19,653 bases of DNA, from positions 1-19,653 of the forward strand of contig DJWZ01000053.1 in assembly GCA_002449535.1 (NCBI GenBank), in the 5' to 3' direction. Shown piece after piece: positions 1 through 8,706 of the stretch (position 1 is the stretch's first letter; each line of letters opens with the position of its first letter). The stretch is from Prevotellaceae bacterium UBA7017 (GTDB lineage Bacteria; Bacteroidota; Bacteroidia; Bacteroidales; Bacteroidaceae). Both the position numbers and the translations under genes were made by a program. The notes beneath the pieces were generated by a model. That model saw only the letters and a program-made list of their open reading frames with translations. It was not told where the DNA came from and made no database searches.

Positions 1-972
1 GGTGGCATAATGGCAAACAGTCTCTACAGGGCTGACTTCATCATGATGAACATGAAGATACAATGCAATGTCATCAGCGAAGCATACGCTCATGGAGTGA
101 AGAAACTGCTTTTCCTTGGCAGCACCTGCATATACCCAAAAAATGCTCCACAGCCAATGTCAGAAGACTGCCTGCTGACAAGCCCTCTGGAATATACTAA
201 TGAGGAATATGCCATAGCAAAGATAGCAGGCCTTAAAATGTGTGAATCTTACAACCTGCAATATGGCACCAACTATATTGCTGTAATGCCGACAAACCTG
301 TATGGTCCGCAGGATAACTTCCACCTGGAGAACTCGCACGTTATGCCTGCCATGATGAGAAAGATATATCTTGCAAAACTCATTCATGACGGCAACTGGG
401 ATGCCGTCGTCACAGACATGAACAAACGTCCTGTAGAGGGTGTTAATGGTGATGCTTCACATGAGGAGATAGAGGCTGTCTTAAAGAAATATGGCATCGA
501 GAACAATAAGGTGACTCTCTGGGGAACAGGCACTCCTCTCAGGGAATTCCTATGGTCTGAGGATATGGCAGACGCTTCTGTACACTGCCTGCTGAACGTA
601 GATTTCAAGGACATCATCGGAATAGAGAAATACTCTTCAGTACACTATGGTGTTTCTGCTGACGGACAGGTGGACAGGAACCACTCAGCAGGTCGTGGTG
701 GTGCAATACCTTCTTTGGGAGAGATTCGCAACTGCCACATCAATGTAGGAACAGGAAAGGAACTCACCATTCGCGAACTTTCAGAGTTGGTTTGCAAGGC
801 TGTAGGTTTTGAAGGAGAAGTAGCATTCGACAGCACAAAACCAGACGGAACGATGAGAAAGCTTATCTCTGTTGACAAACTGCATCGCTTAGGATGGACC
901 CACAAGATTGAAATCGAAGATGGTGTGAAGATGCTTTTTGAATGGTACAAGAAGAGCCTAAGCGAAGAGTGA
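1..972 (+). CDS. fcl: GDP-L-fucose synthase, 5' end missing
   Basis: The reading frame is open from base 1, so the gene starts upstream of the window. The ATG at 10 is internal. By comparison with E. coli Fcl (WcaG), about 65 N-terminal residues are missing, including the NADP-binding glycine loop. The protein is a short-chain dehydrogenase/epimerase that converts GDP-4-keto-6-deoxymannose to GDP-L-fucose. Visible landmarks are GGIMAN, the LGSTCIYP segment with the catalytic Ser and Cys, the YxxxK pair (Tyr codon at 208, Lys codon at 220), MPTNLYGPQDNFH, the NSHVMP histidine and the C-terminal KPDGTMRKL. Two insertions of about 30-36 residues relative to the E. coli enzyme (around 390-515 and 600-735) match what I recall of the longer Bacteroides form. 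The partner gmd is probably just upstream, outside the window. It appears to be the first visible gene of the plus-strand unit ending with tamB. Confidence 0.95.
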   Translation, partial: GGIMANSLYRADFIMMNMKIQCNVISEAYAHGVKKLLFLGSTCIYPKNAPQPMSEDCLLTSPLEYTNEEYAIAKIAGLKMCESYNLQYGTNYIAVMPTNLYGPQDNFHLENSHVMPAMMRKIYLAKLIHDGNWDAVVTDMNKRPVEGVNGDASHEEIEAVLKKYGIENNKVTLWGTGTPLREFLWSEDMADASVHCLLNVDFKDIIGIEKYSSVHYGVSADGQVDRNHSAGRGGAIPSLGEIRNCHINVGTGKELTIRELSELVCKAVGFEGEVAFDSTKPDGTMRKLISVDKLHRLGWTHKIEIEDGVKMLFEWYKKSLSEE

Positions 973-973
973 A

Positions 974-1022
974 TAGTCAATGGTCAATGGTCAATAGTCA
1001 ATTTTCAATGGTCAATTCTCAA
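974..1022 (+). repeat. Degenerate 7-bp tandem repeat, seven units
   Basis: Seven consecutive in-phase heptamers of consensus NNNTCAA (TAGTCAA, TGGTCAA, TTTTCAA, TTCTCAA variants) begin two bases after the fcl stop codon. They fill the gap to tsaC and run into the first codons of tsaC. An eighth, weaker unit (TATACTA) may follow at 1023-1029. The first four bases of each unit vary and the TCAA part is invariant. Each CAA-TGG junction creates an ATG (at 980, 987 and 1008), and the last is the probable tsaC start. There are no spacers, so it is not a CRISPR array. Similar period-7 tracts occur at 8608-8628 and 18207-18276. Confidence 0.9.
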
Positions 1023-1583
1023 TATACTAAGGACATCGCAGAAGCTGTAAAGGTGATGCGTGCTGGTGGAGTAATCCTCTACCCTACTGATACGGTTTGG
1101 GGCATAGGTTGTGACGCAACAAATGCAGAGGCTGTTGCAAAGATTTATGCCATAAAAAAACGTGCAGAGTCGAAGGCTATGATATGTCTTGTAGATTCCG
1201 ACAACCGCATTCAACGATATGTCAGGAATGTGCCAGAGGTTGCATGGGATGTTATGACAATGTCAGAAAAGCCAACTACCGTAATACTGGATGGAGCAGA
1301 CGGACTGGCGAAAAACCTCATCGCAGAAGACGGCTCAATAGCGATGCGCATTACGCAAGAGCAATTTTCGAAAGAGCTTTGTTACAAGATGCAGAAGCCT
1401 ATTGTCTCAACAAGTGCCAACATCAGCGGCGAACCAGCAGCGCAAAACTATTGCGACATATCAGAAGAGATAAGGAATGCCGTAGATTACATCTGCACCT
1501 CTCGTCGTCAGGAGCACCAGCCACATAAACCATCGTCAATAATCCGCATAAGACAGAATGGCGAATTTGAAATTATCAGATAG
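1008..1583 (+). CDS. tsaC: Threonylcarbamoyl-AMP synthase (Sua5/YciO/YrdC family)
   Basis: This enzyme makes L-threonylcarbamoyl-AMP from threonine, bicarbonate and ATP, the first step of t6A formation at position 37 of ANN-decoding tRNAs. The 191-residue product is a single YrdC domain. It carries the AGGVILYPTDTVWGIGCDA nucleotide-binding opening, KKRAESKAM, the conserved IVSTSANISGEPA segment and a PSSIIRI ending. The C-terminal Sua5 domain is absent. Starts at 942 and 987 are also in frame, but they would add residues encoded by fcl's 3' end and by the heptamer repeat. The ATG at 1008 gives the normal family length. Even so, the first six or seven residues (MVNSQYT) come from repeat sequence. 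The stop overlaps the next gene by 26 bases, so the two are probably translationally coupled. Confidence 0.9.
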   Translation: MVNSQYTKDIAEAVKVMRAGGVILYPTDTVWGIGCDATNAEAVAKIYAIKKRAESKAMICLVDSDNRIQRYVRNVPEVAWDVMTMSEKPTTVILDGADGLAKNLIAEDGSIAMRITQEQFSKELCYKMQKPIVSTSANISGEPAAQNYCDISEEIRNAVDYICTSRRQEHQPHKPSSIIRIRQNGEFEIIR

Positions 1584-3342
1584 TATCCTCACCTGGAGGC
1601 AGAAACATTTCTCGGACAAGAAATTCATCCTTGTCCTTGCCTTCTTTGTAGGCATATTTGCTGCCTTTGCAGCTTTTGTGCTTCACTCTCTGATACACAT
1701 AATACAAAATCTGCTTACCATCGAGATAGGAGCAAACCAGTACAACTGGATGTACCTAATACTTCCTGTCATAGGCATCTGGATTACTATGCTCTTTGTC
1801 CACTACATTGTACGAGACAACATCTCTCATGGTATCACCCGAATACTATATGCAATATCCTCAAAGCGCTCCCGTTTGAAGGCACATAACTGCTGGTCTT
1901 CTGTTGTAGCATCAGCAGTAACCATCGGCTTTGGTGGTTCTGTAGGTGCCGAGGCGCCTATTGTACTAACTGGTTCAGCAATAGCAAGTAATCTTGGACA
2001 GTTGTTCCGCATGAACAACAAGACCCTTATGCTACTGGTGGGATGTGGTGCGGCAGCAGCTATCGCCGGCATCTTTAAGGCACCGATAGCAGGACTTGTC
2101 TTTACCATCGAGGTGCTGATGATAGACCTTACTATGGCATCGATATCACCGATACTGATAGCCTCTGTCACAGCAACCTGCTTTACATATATCTTAGTGG
2201 GAGATGCAAAATTGTTTGACTTCACACTGGAAAACCCTTGGGTGGTAAATCGTGTACCTTCGAACATATTGTTGGGCATTGCCTGCGGATTAGTATCGCT
2301 TTACTTCATAAGGATGATGACTTTCTGCGAAGGGATATTCATAAAGATACACAATCGATACGTAAAGCTGATGCTTGGCGGCATAGTGCTTAGTTCCCTG
2401 TTGTTCCTCTTCCCTGCCCTTTATGGCGAAGGATATTCGTCAATAAACATATTGCTCAGTGGTGACGAAAACAACCTGCAACAGCTTACCACAAAGACAT
2501 TCTTTGCTGGTGGGGGAACCTTGATGCTGTTGGCGTATGTAGGTTTCGTAATCCTGACGAAAGCCTTTGCAACAGCAAGTACGAACGGTGCAGGAGGATG
2601 TGGCGGTACATTCGCCCCATCGCTATTCATAGGAGCCTTCGTAGGATTCCTCTTTGGAAGCCTTTGGAACCTTTATGAACTGGGACCATTTTTCCCTGTA
2701 GAGAATGCCACACTATTGGGAATGGCAGGAGTAATGTCTGGTGTTATGCACGCTCCATTGACAGGTGTCTTTCTCATAGCAGAACTGACAGCAGGATATG
2801 ACCTGTTTATGCCGCTGATGATAGTCAGTGTGTTTGCATACCTCACCATACTGATTTTTGAACCCCACTCCATATATGGAATGCGACTGGCAAGACAGGG
2901 AAAGCTGATAACCCACCATACAGACCACTCTGTACTTACCCTGATGACCCTCGACAGTGTCATCGACAGAGAGTATACGCCTGTAGAGCCTGACATGGAA
3001 ATGGGAAAACTGGTGCATGCTCTGAGTAAGAGCTATAGCGAGGTGATACCTGTATTAGGACCTGCCAACAATCTGCTTGGAGAAATCAACATGAACAAGA
3101 TAAGACACGTCATATTCCGCACAGAGCTGTATAACCACTTCAAGGTGTCGCAACTGATGCAGCAGCCAAAGACGAAGTTGAGGTTGGGCGACCCTATCGA
3201 AGAAGTGATGCAGGCATTCGACAAATACAATTCGCAGTATCTGCCTGTAATAGATGACGAAGGACAACTGTATGGATATGTATCAAGAACCCACCTGCTG
3301 ACACAGTACCGCCAGATGGTGGCAGACATTTCAAACGAATAA
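1558..3342 (+). CDS. ClC-family chloride channel or transporter with CBS domains
   Basis: A 594-residue inner-membrane protein with a ClC domain (about residues 20-445) followed by two CBS domains (about 455-515 and 525-590), which in other ClC proteins bind adenine nucleotides and modulate transport. Recognisable ClC elements are SHGIT (the GSGIP region), VGAEAP (the GREGP region) with gating Glu132, GGTFAP (the GxFxP region) and Tyr440 in SIYGMRLARQG, equivalent to the anion-coordinating Tyr445 of E. coli ClcA. The internal proton glutamate of the E. coli antiporter (E203) aligns with Val186, while its neighbour E202 is kept. That could mean a channel or an altered coupling mechanism, but this is inference. 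The start overlaps the tsaC stop and pyrD follows after two bases. From memory, a tsaC-ClC pair is common in Bacteroidales. Confidence 0.95.
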   Translation: MANLKLSDSILTWRQKHFSDKKFILVLAFFVGIFAAFAAFVLHSLIHIIQNLLTIEIGANQYNWMYLILPVIGIWITMLFVHYIVRDNISHGITRILYAISSKRSRLKAHNCWSSVVASAVTIGFGGSVGAEAPIVLTGSAIASNLGQLFRMNNKTLMLLVGCGAAAAIAGIFKAPIAGLVFTIEVLMIDLTMASISPILIASVTATCFTYILVGDAKLFDFTLENPWVVNRVPSNILLGIACGLVSLYFIRMMTFCEGIFIKIHNRYVKLMLGGIVLSSLLFLFPALYGEGYSSINILLSGDENNLQQLTTKTFFAGGGTLMLLAYVGFVILTKAFATASTNGAGGCGGTFAPSLFIGAFVGFLFGSLWNLYELGPFFPVENATLLGMAGVMSGVMHAPLTGVFLIAELTAGYDLFMPLMIVSVFAYLTILIFEPHSIYGMRLARQGKLITHHTDHSVLTLMTLDSVIDREYTPVEPDMEMGKLVHALSKSYSEVIPVLGPANNLLGEINMNKIRHVIFRTELYNHFKVSQLMQQPKTKLRLGDPIEEVMQAFDKYNSQYLPVIDDEGQLYGYVSRTHLLTQYRQMVADISNE

Positions 3343-3344
3343 AT

Positions 3345-4298
3345 ATGGCAAAGATAAATGTAAACATCGGGGCTTTGAGCCTCAAGAATCCTGTAATGAC
3401 AGCCTCTGGCACATTTGGATTTGGTACAGAATTCTCGGATTTCGTACCTCTTGAAGAAATCGGAGGCATCATAGTAAAAGGCACGACCTTAGAGCCACGA
3501 CAGGGAAATGACTATCCTCGAATGGCAGAAACTGCAAGCGGAATGCTTAACTGTGTAGGGTTGCAGAATAAAGGTGTAGATTATTTCTGCAAGAACATAT
3601 ACCCCGTCCTCTTCCCACAGGGAATAGAGGAAAAGAAAAAGCCTACCATCATTGTAAATGTATCCGGTTCCTCACCAGAAGACTATGCAGAATGTGCTGC
3701 CCGCATTGACGAACTGGAGAATGTGCCAGCCATAGAACTGAATATCTCCTGCCCTAACGTAAAACATGGAGGAATGGCATTTGGCACTACTTGCGCCGGA
3801 GCATCCAGCGTAGTAAAGGCTGTCAGGAAGGCTTACCACAAGACCCTTATAGTAAAGCTGTCGCCTAACGTAACAGACATCACAGAGATAGCACGAGCCG
3901 TAGAAGCAGAAGGTGCTGACAGTGTCTCGCTCATCAACACACTGATGGGAATGGCAATAGACATAGAGAAATATAATCCCGACAAGCCGTCAACACTAAA
4001 AGAACTTTCACTACTCTCAATAGGTACAGGAGGCCTGTCTGGTCCTTGTGTAAAACCTGTAGCACTGCGAATGGTATATCAGGTTTCAAAGAGTGTTAAG
4101 ATACCAGTAGTAGGACTTGGTGGCATTATGTGCGCCAAAGATGCAATAGAATTTCTGATGGCAGGAGCAACAGCAATAGAAATCGGAACAGCAAACTTCA
4201 TCGACCCCGCAGTAACAATAAAAGTTCGCGACGGCATCAACAAATGGTTGGATGAACACAATATCAACGACATACACGACATCATAGGAGTTCTGTGA
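3345..4298 (+). CDS. pyrD: Dihydroorotate dehydrogenase, class 1B catalytic subunit
   Basis: Catalyses oxidation of dihydroorotate to orotate with FMN, the fourth step of pyrimidine synthesis, in the cytoplasm. The 317-residue protein shows NPVMTASGTFGFG at the N-terminus, GTTLEPRQGN, the NISCPNVKHGG loop with Cys136 as the catalytic base typical of class 1 enzymes, the FMN phosphate-binding segment VVGLGGI and GATAIEIGTA. Cysteine rather than serine as base, together with the overall sequence style, points to class 1B. That class normally works as a heterotetramer with the FAD/2Fe-2S subunit PyrK and passes electrons to NAD. No pyrK is adjacent on either side. The start is two bases after the ClC stop, and the stop overlaps the tamB start (GTGA), so it sits mid-operon. 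Confidence 0.95.
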   Translation: MAKINVNIGALSLKNPVMTASGTFGFGTEFSDFVPLEEIGGIIVKGTTLEPRQGNDYPRMAETASGMLNCVGLQNKGVDYFCKNIYPVLFPQGIEEKKKPTIIVNVSGSSPEDYAECAARIDELENVPAIELNISCPNVKHGGMAFGTTCAGASSVVKAVRKAYHKTLIVKLSPNVTDITEIARAVEAEGADSVSLINTLMGMAIDIEKYNPDKPSTLKELSLLSIGTGGLSGPCVKPVALRMVYQVSKSVKIPVVGLGGIMCAKDAIEFLMAGATAIEIGTANFIDPAVTIKVRDGINKWLDEHNINDIHDIIGVL

Positions 4299-7200
4299 AG
4301 CATATCATAAGGACGATAATATGGTTTGTCATTGCAGTATATGCAATTATCTTCATCGTACCTAAGATTCCTTGGGTACAGAAGACCATTGCAGAAAAGA
4401 CCCAGACTTTATTGTCAGAAAAACTGGGTACAAAGGTAAGGATAGGCAATATCGACATACGCTTTCCTAACCGTATCATCATAGACAAGGTATATATCTA
4501 TGATCAGGCAAAGAAAGAGATGTTGCGGACTGGTCGTATGGCAGCGACGATAGACCTGTTACCGCTTCTGGAAGACAAATACTCCATCAGTGCCGTACAG
4601 CTGTTTGGTACAAATGTGAATATTTATCACAAAGCCGACTCAACTCTGAACTGTCAATTCGTTATTGATTCCCTGAGTTCAAAAGAGAAATCATCAACGC
4701 CTCTCGACCTACACATCACATCTGTTATAATACGCAATGGAGCAATAAATTTTGACAGTATCGGAATAAACAAGCTTTCTTCCAATATTGTTCTCAATCG
4801 TCTTACTGACGATTCGTTGAACGTGACAATAAAGCGCACATCGTTCATCGACAATTCAGGAATGACAATAAAGGAGTTAAACGGAAATATCTGGGCTAAC
4901 TTTACAAAATCGGATTTCACCATTCCTTATTGGCATTTAAAGCTGCCATCATCTGAAATAAATCTTGACAGGATTCATGTCAGCAGGAATGCCAACAAGA
5001 AATATGACTTTGATGGTTCGGTATATATTCCACAACTCTCCCTGAATGACCTCATACCAGTACTATCACGATATGGCATAAACATTCCGGACTTATTACA
5101 GACGATAAAGTTGGAAGGAAAGGTAAATATAGAGAAGACTCCTACATCGTTCCAAGCAACACTAAACTTTAATTCTAAAAATACAGACGAAATAGCCCTT
5201 AGTGCATCAGCAACCACAAAGGACAACAAACACAACGTGTTAATAAGCCGTTTTCACGTAAAGGAAAACATACTATCTGCAATAAACGATATCACCAAGC
5301 TGCCAAATGAAGTATTGAGGCTTGGCAACATAGATGCCAAGGGCCGTCTGACAGCAGAAGGTGACATTATGCGCCCCACGCAGATGACAATAGATGCTGA
5401 TGCGCAGGCTTCAAGAATCGGTTCTGTAGATGTGAATGGTGCATACAAAAACGACTATCTGGAACTGAGTATCAAGACTCCTAATCTTAATCTTACAGAA
5501 ATAACAAGGAAGAGTCTCGGTAACGTGATTTGTAACCTGAACATTGGTGCTGACATCATCCAGAAAGATGATATATATGATGTCAGAGCCATTAAAGTTG
5601 AAGGAAATATACCAGAAATTACAATCCAAGAAAGAACATACAGGAACATCTCCATAGACAGCAAATATGACAGAGGCAGCATCAAAGGATTATTTGCTAT
5701 AAACGACCCTAAGGCAAGAACAAATATAGACATTGATGCTAGGATGAACAAACATAGCTTTCAAATTTATGTTCCAAAAGGAGGCAACAATGAAAATAAG
5801 AAAGTTACCGTCAAGGGTATAGATTTTTCCAACATACTGCCAGATATCCATAATCTGACAGCAGACATTACAGGCACCCATTTCGTAATGAAAAATGGTA
5901 AGGAAGTGGATGTTGACAACATACATATCTACAAGACTTCCCCCACTCGTGACAGTACCAAGCTGATAGTATCCACAGACTTTGCGCAGCTTGAGCTTTC
6001 AGGAGCAATAGATTTTCAAACCCTGCCCTACTCTATTGCCAACATTGTATCCCATCATCTTCCGTCTGCCCCTGGACTTCCTAAACAACACACAGTTAGC
6101 AACAACTACTTTATCGATGCACATATAAAGGACCTTCATACAGTAAAGCAGTTTGTTGACATACCACTGGAGATGACTCATCCGATAGATATAAACGGAT
6201 ATGTAAATGATAGAGAAGAACATATAAATCTTGCTATTGATGCTCCAATGCTAAAATACAATGACATAGAACTGACAGGAACACATATTTCAATATGGAC
6301 TCCTGGGGATGGTATTCATGCAGCATTGGAAACCCTGCTAAATACGGCAGGCGGAAAAGTAAGTCTAAATACTGTCATGAAGGCTGCAGATGATAGGCTG
6401 CAAACAGAATTCTCATGGGACAACATGCGAAAAAATATTTTTCGTGGCAAACTGTCTATTTTGTCAGAATTTTATCCAACACTGGGAGGTGGCAAGGCAA
6501 TGCAATCCAACATACCTATTTCACACTTTGAGGTTGGAGACACTCTGTGGAGCATAACATCAAAAGGTATTGAATACCATAATGGTAAACTTAGCATCAA
6601 TAACTTGGTTGTTGGTAACGACAATCAGAACATAAACATCAACGGAATAGCATCAAAAGAAATAGAAGATTCGATGACTGTAAACCTGCATAATATAAAT
6701 GTAAGGTATATTACCGACCTCATAGACTTCAATCCCAAATTCTTTGATGGCTATGCCTCAGGACAGGTTACTGCACATAGTGTCTTCAGCGATTTAGTGG
6801 CAAAGGGCCATCTTGACGTTGAGGGATTTCAGTTCAACCATGGGGATTTTGGTACCTTGCATGCAGATGCCAGCTATTCCAATCTTTCACGTTCGATTGA
6901 CATTGATGCCGTTTGTCTTGACAAAGGTGATAGAAGAACAAAAATCGACGGCTTCATCTCGCCACAGGAAAGCACTATAGATTTAGCCATAAACACGCAT
7001 AACACCCACTTGGGATTTCTCAATTCTTTCTGTAAATCATTCATGAAAAATGTTGATTTGCAAGCTAATGGAGATGTTCGCCTGCATGGAACATTCAGCG
7101 AACTGAATCTCACAGGACAACTGGTTACCGATGGAGACTTTTCTATCATAGCCAATGGATGTAGATATAATATGCCAAAAGACACTATCACATTAGGTAT

Positions 7201-8599
7201 CAACAAAATATTGTTTGGGGAAATTCCCATTAAGGACAAAGATGGTAATATAGCACTACTCCATGGGGGAGTATATCACGACCACCTGAAGAGAATTTCT
7301 TACGACTTACAGATGCACACAGATCGATTCCTGGCATACGATTTCCCTGAACTTAAATCACAAGAATCCCCAGATGCTTCAAGTATTTATTGTGGCGTAG
7401 CATATATTGATGGAGATATAAGAATAAAGGGTAATGACAATGATGTTTCATTATATGGGGAGGTAAATGCCCAGAAGGGTTCGTTTATTACCTATAACAG
7501 CACCTCGTCAAATGCTATCACATCGAAGGATTTCATCAGTTGGCATAGCATGACCGACCTGGATTATCCTGCCAAAAGCCAGATTATCAAATCCTATGCA
7601 GGACAGACTGACGTAACGGGAAACATGAGATTTACATTCCTCGTAACAGTACATCCAGAAGTAAAACTCCATATTATGATGGATGCTGTCACAGGTGACT
7701 ACATAGATTTTTATGGAGGAGGTAATTTACGCATCAGCTATTACAACAAGGGTGCTTTCGAGATATTCGGTAACTATGGCATAGATAACGGTACCTATCA
7801 CATGACAATCCAGAATCTCCTGAGACGAGATTTTGAATTCACCAAAGGCAGTGTCATAAATTTTGGCGGTTCACCGAATCTGGCAAATCTAAATTTGCAA
7901 GCAAAATATCATCTCAACAGTGTACCACTTTCCGACCTTGGCATAGGTTCTTCCTTCAAGGCGAACAACGTTCCTGTCAATTGTTTGATGAATATTAGTG
8001 GTACACCGGATAAGCCATTGGTAGATTTCTCCCTTGACCTACCCTCGCTCTCGTCTGACGCAAAACAGATGGTCAGTTCACTGATTAATAGTGACGAGAC
8101 TCTCAACCAACAGGTTCTGTATCTCCTTGCGATAGGACGATTCTACTCACAAAGCACCGCAGGCAATGCCACTCAAATGACTAACACCACCACAACAGGA
8201 ACCAGTCAGACATCTCTTGCTATGCAAAGTTTCCTCAGCGGTACTTTGTCACAACAGCTTAATCAGGTAATAAATGGCGTCGTAAAGAACAACAACTGGT
8301 CTGTTGGTGCCAATGTGACACCAGGAACAGATGGTTTCAGCAATGCAGAATACGAAGGGCTCTTGAGCGGAAAAATGTTCAATAATCGACTAATCTTCAA
8401 TGGACAGTTCGGTTATCGAGACAATATAATGAAGAATACCCAAAACTTCATAGGTGACTTCAGCTTGCAATATCTGCTCACTCCTAATGGCAATATATCA
8501 TTGAAGGTATATAATCAAAGTAATGACCGGTACTTCACTCGCTCCTCACTCAACACACAAGGTATTGGTATCGTTTTCCAAAAAGAATTTGGTAAGTAA
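4295..8599 (+). CDS. tamB: TamB-like translocation and assembly protein
   Basis: A 1434-residue envelope protein with an uncleaved N-terminal membrane anchor (about residues 5-22), a very long beta-rich periplasmic body, and a C-terminal TamB (DUF490) domain over about the last 350-400 residues (FYGGGNLRISYYNKGAFEIFG, then a KGSVINFGGSPNLANLNLQA stretch, ending in a barrel-like VFQKEFGK). The family forms a hydrophobic groove bridging the inner and outer membranes and is implicated in outer-membrane protein assembly and phospholipid transport. At 1434 residues it is somewhat longer than E. coli TamB (about 1260). The start is GTG at 4295 in a GTGA overlap with the pyrD stop, so translation is probably coupled. 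No TamA/Omp85 partner is nearby, as is usual in Bacteroidetes, where a TamL-type partner is encoded elsewhere. Last gene of its operon. Confidence 0.93.
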   Translation: MKHIIRTIIWFVIAVYAIIFIVPKIPWVQKTIAEKTQTLLSEKLGTKVRIGNIDIRFPNRIIIDKVYIYDQAKKEMLRTGRMAATIDLLPLLEDKYSISAVQLFGTNVNIYHKADSTLNCQFVIDSLSSKEKSSTPLDLHITSVIIRNGAINFDSIGINKLSSNIVLNRLTDDSLNVTIKRTSFIDNSGMTIKELNGNIWANFTKSDFTIPYWHLKLPSSEINLDRIHVSRNANKKYDFDGSVYIPQLSLNDLIPVLSRYGINIPDLLQTIKLEGKVNIEKTPTSFQATLNFNSKNTDEIALSASATTKDNKHNVLISRFHVKENILSAINDITKLPNEVLRLGNIDAKGRLTAEGDIMRPTQMTIDADAQASRIGSVDVNGAYKNDYLELSIKTPNLNLTEITRKSLGNVICNLNIGADIIQKDDIYDVRAIKVEGNIPEITIQERTYRNISIDSKYDRGSIKGLFAINDPKARTNIDIDARMNKHSFQIYVPKGGNNENKKVTVKGIDFSNILPDIHNLTADITGTHFVMKNGKEVDVDNIHIYKTSPTRDSTKLIVSTDFAQLELSGAIDFQTLPYSIANIVSHHLPSAPGLPKQHTVSNNYFIDAHIKDLHTVKQFVDIPLEMTHPIDINGYVNDREEHINLAIDAPMLKYNDIELTGTHISIWTPGDGIHAALETLLNTAGGKVSLNTVMKAADDRLQTEFSWDNMRKNIFRGKLSILSEFYPTLGGGKAMQSNIPISHFEVGDTLWSITSKGIEYHNGKLSINNLVVGNDNQNININGIASKEIEDSMTVNLHNINVRYITDLIDFNPKFFDGYASGQVTAHSVFSDLVAKGHLDVEGFQFNHGDFGTLHADASYSNLSRSIDIDAVCLDKGDRRTKIDGFISPQESTIDLAINTHNTHLGFLNSFCKSFMKNVDLQANGDVRLHGTFSELNLTGQLVTDGDFSIIANGCRYNMPKDTITLGINKILFGEIPIKDKDGNIALLHGGVYHDHLKRISYDLQMHTDRFLAYDFPELKSQESPDASSIYCGVAYIDGDIRIKGNDNDVSLYGEVNAQKGSFITYNSTSSNAITSKDFISWHSMTDLDYPAKSQIIKSYAGQTDVTGNMRFTFLVTVHPEVKLHIMMDAVTGDYIDFYGGGNLRISYYNKGAFEIFGNYGIDNGTYHMTIQNLLRRDFEFTKGSVINFGGSPNLANLNLQAKYHLNSVPLSDLGIGSSFKANNVPVNCLMNISGTPDKPLVDFSLDLPSLSSDAKQMVSSLINSDETLNQQVLYLLAIGRFYSQSTAGNATQMTNTTTTGTSQTSLAMQSFLSGTLSQQLNQVINGVVKNNNWSVGANVTPGTDGFSNAEYEGLLSGKMFNNRLIFNGQFGYRDNIMKNTQNFIGDFSLQYLLTPNGNISLKVYNQSNDRYFTRSSLNTQGIGIVFQKEFGK

Positions 8600-8607
8600 G
8601 GAGAAAA

Positions 8608-8628
8608 GTTATTAGTTGTTAGTTATTG
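8608..8628 (+). repeat. Short heptamer repeat after tamB, three units
   Basis: Three in-phase heptamers (GTTATTA, GTTGTTA, GTTATTG) start nine bases after the tamB stop. The tract is short and could be chance on its own. It is listed because it has the same 7-bp period as the longer tracts at 974-1022 and 18207-18276. Confidence 0.55.
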
Positions 8629-8650
8629 ACTTTATAAAGTTTCAAGACAC

Positions 8651-8678
8651 AAAAAAAGGAATGCCTGAGGCATTCCTT
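8651..8678 (-). terminator. Intrinsic terminator for the small lipoprotein gene, possibly shared with tamB
   Basis: A perfect 10-bp stem (AAGGAATGCC paired with GGCATTCCTT, 8656-8665 and 8669-8678) encloses a 3-base loop. Read on the minus strand it is followed by seven T (8657-8651), a textbook rho-independent terminator. On the plus strand the downstream sequence is only moderately T-rich (ATTTCTTT), so it may also stop tamB transcription, less efficiently. It lies between the convergent tamB and lipoprotein genes. Confidence 0.88.
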
Positions 8679-8684
8679 ATTTCT

Positions 8685-8698
8685 TTGCTTGCAAGCAA
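8685..8698. other. Perfect 14-bp palindrome between terminator and lipoprotein stop codon
   Basis: TTGCTTGCAAGCAA is its own reverse complement. It sits just inside the terminator hairpin and eight bases beyond the lipoprotein stop codon on that gene's strand. With no loop it would make only a short hairpin in RNA. It might be a protein-binding site, an extra 3' stem or chance. No function can be assigned. Confidence 0.4.
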
Positions 8699-8706
8699 CA
8701 ATATTA

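Noticed and set aside
942..1007. Longer TsaC start at 942 or 987
   Set aside because: The extra residues derive from the fcl 3' end and heptamer repeat, and the family domain begins directly after 1008.
974..1022. Possible CRISPR-like array
   Set aside because: The units are 7 bp and contiguous, with no spacers and no cas genes.
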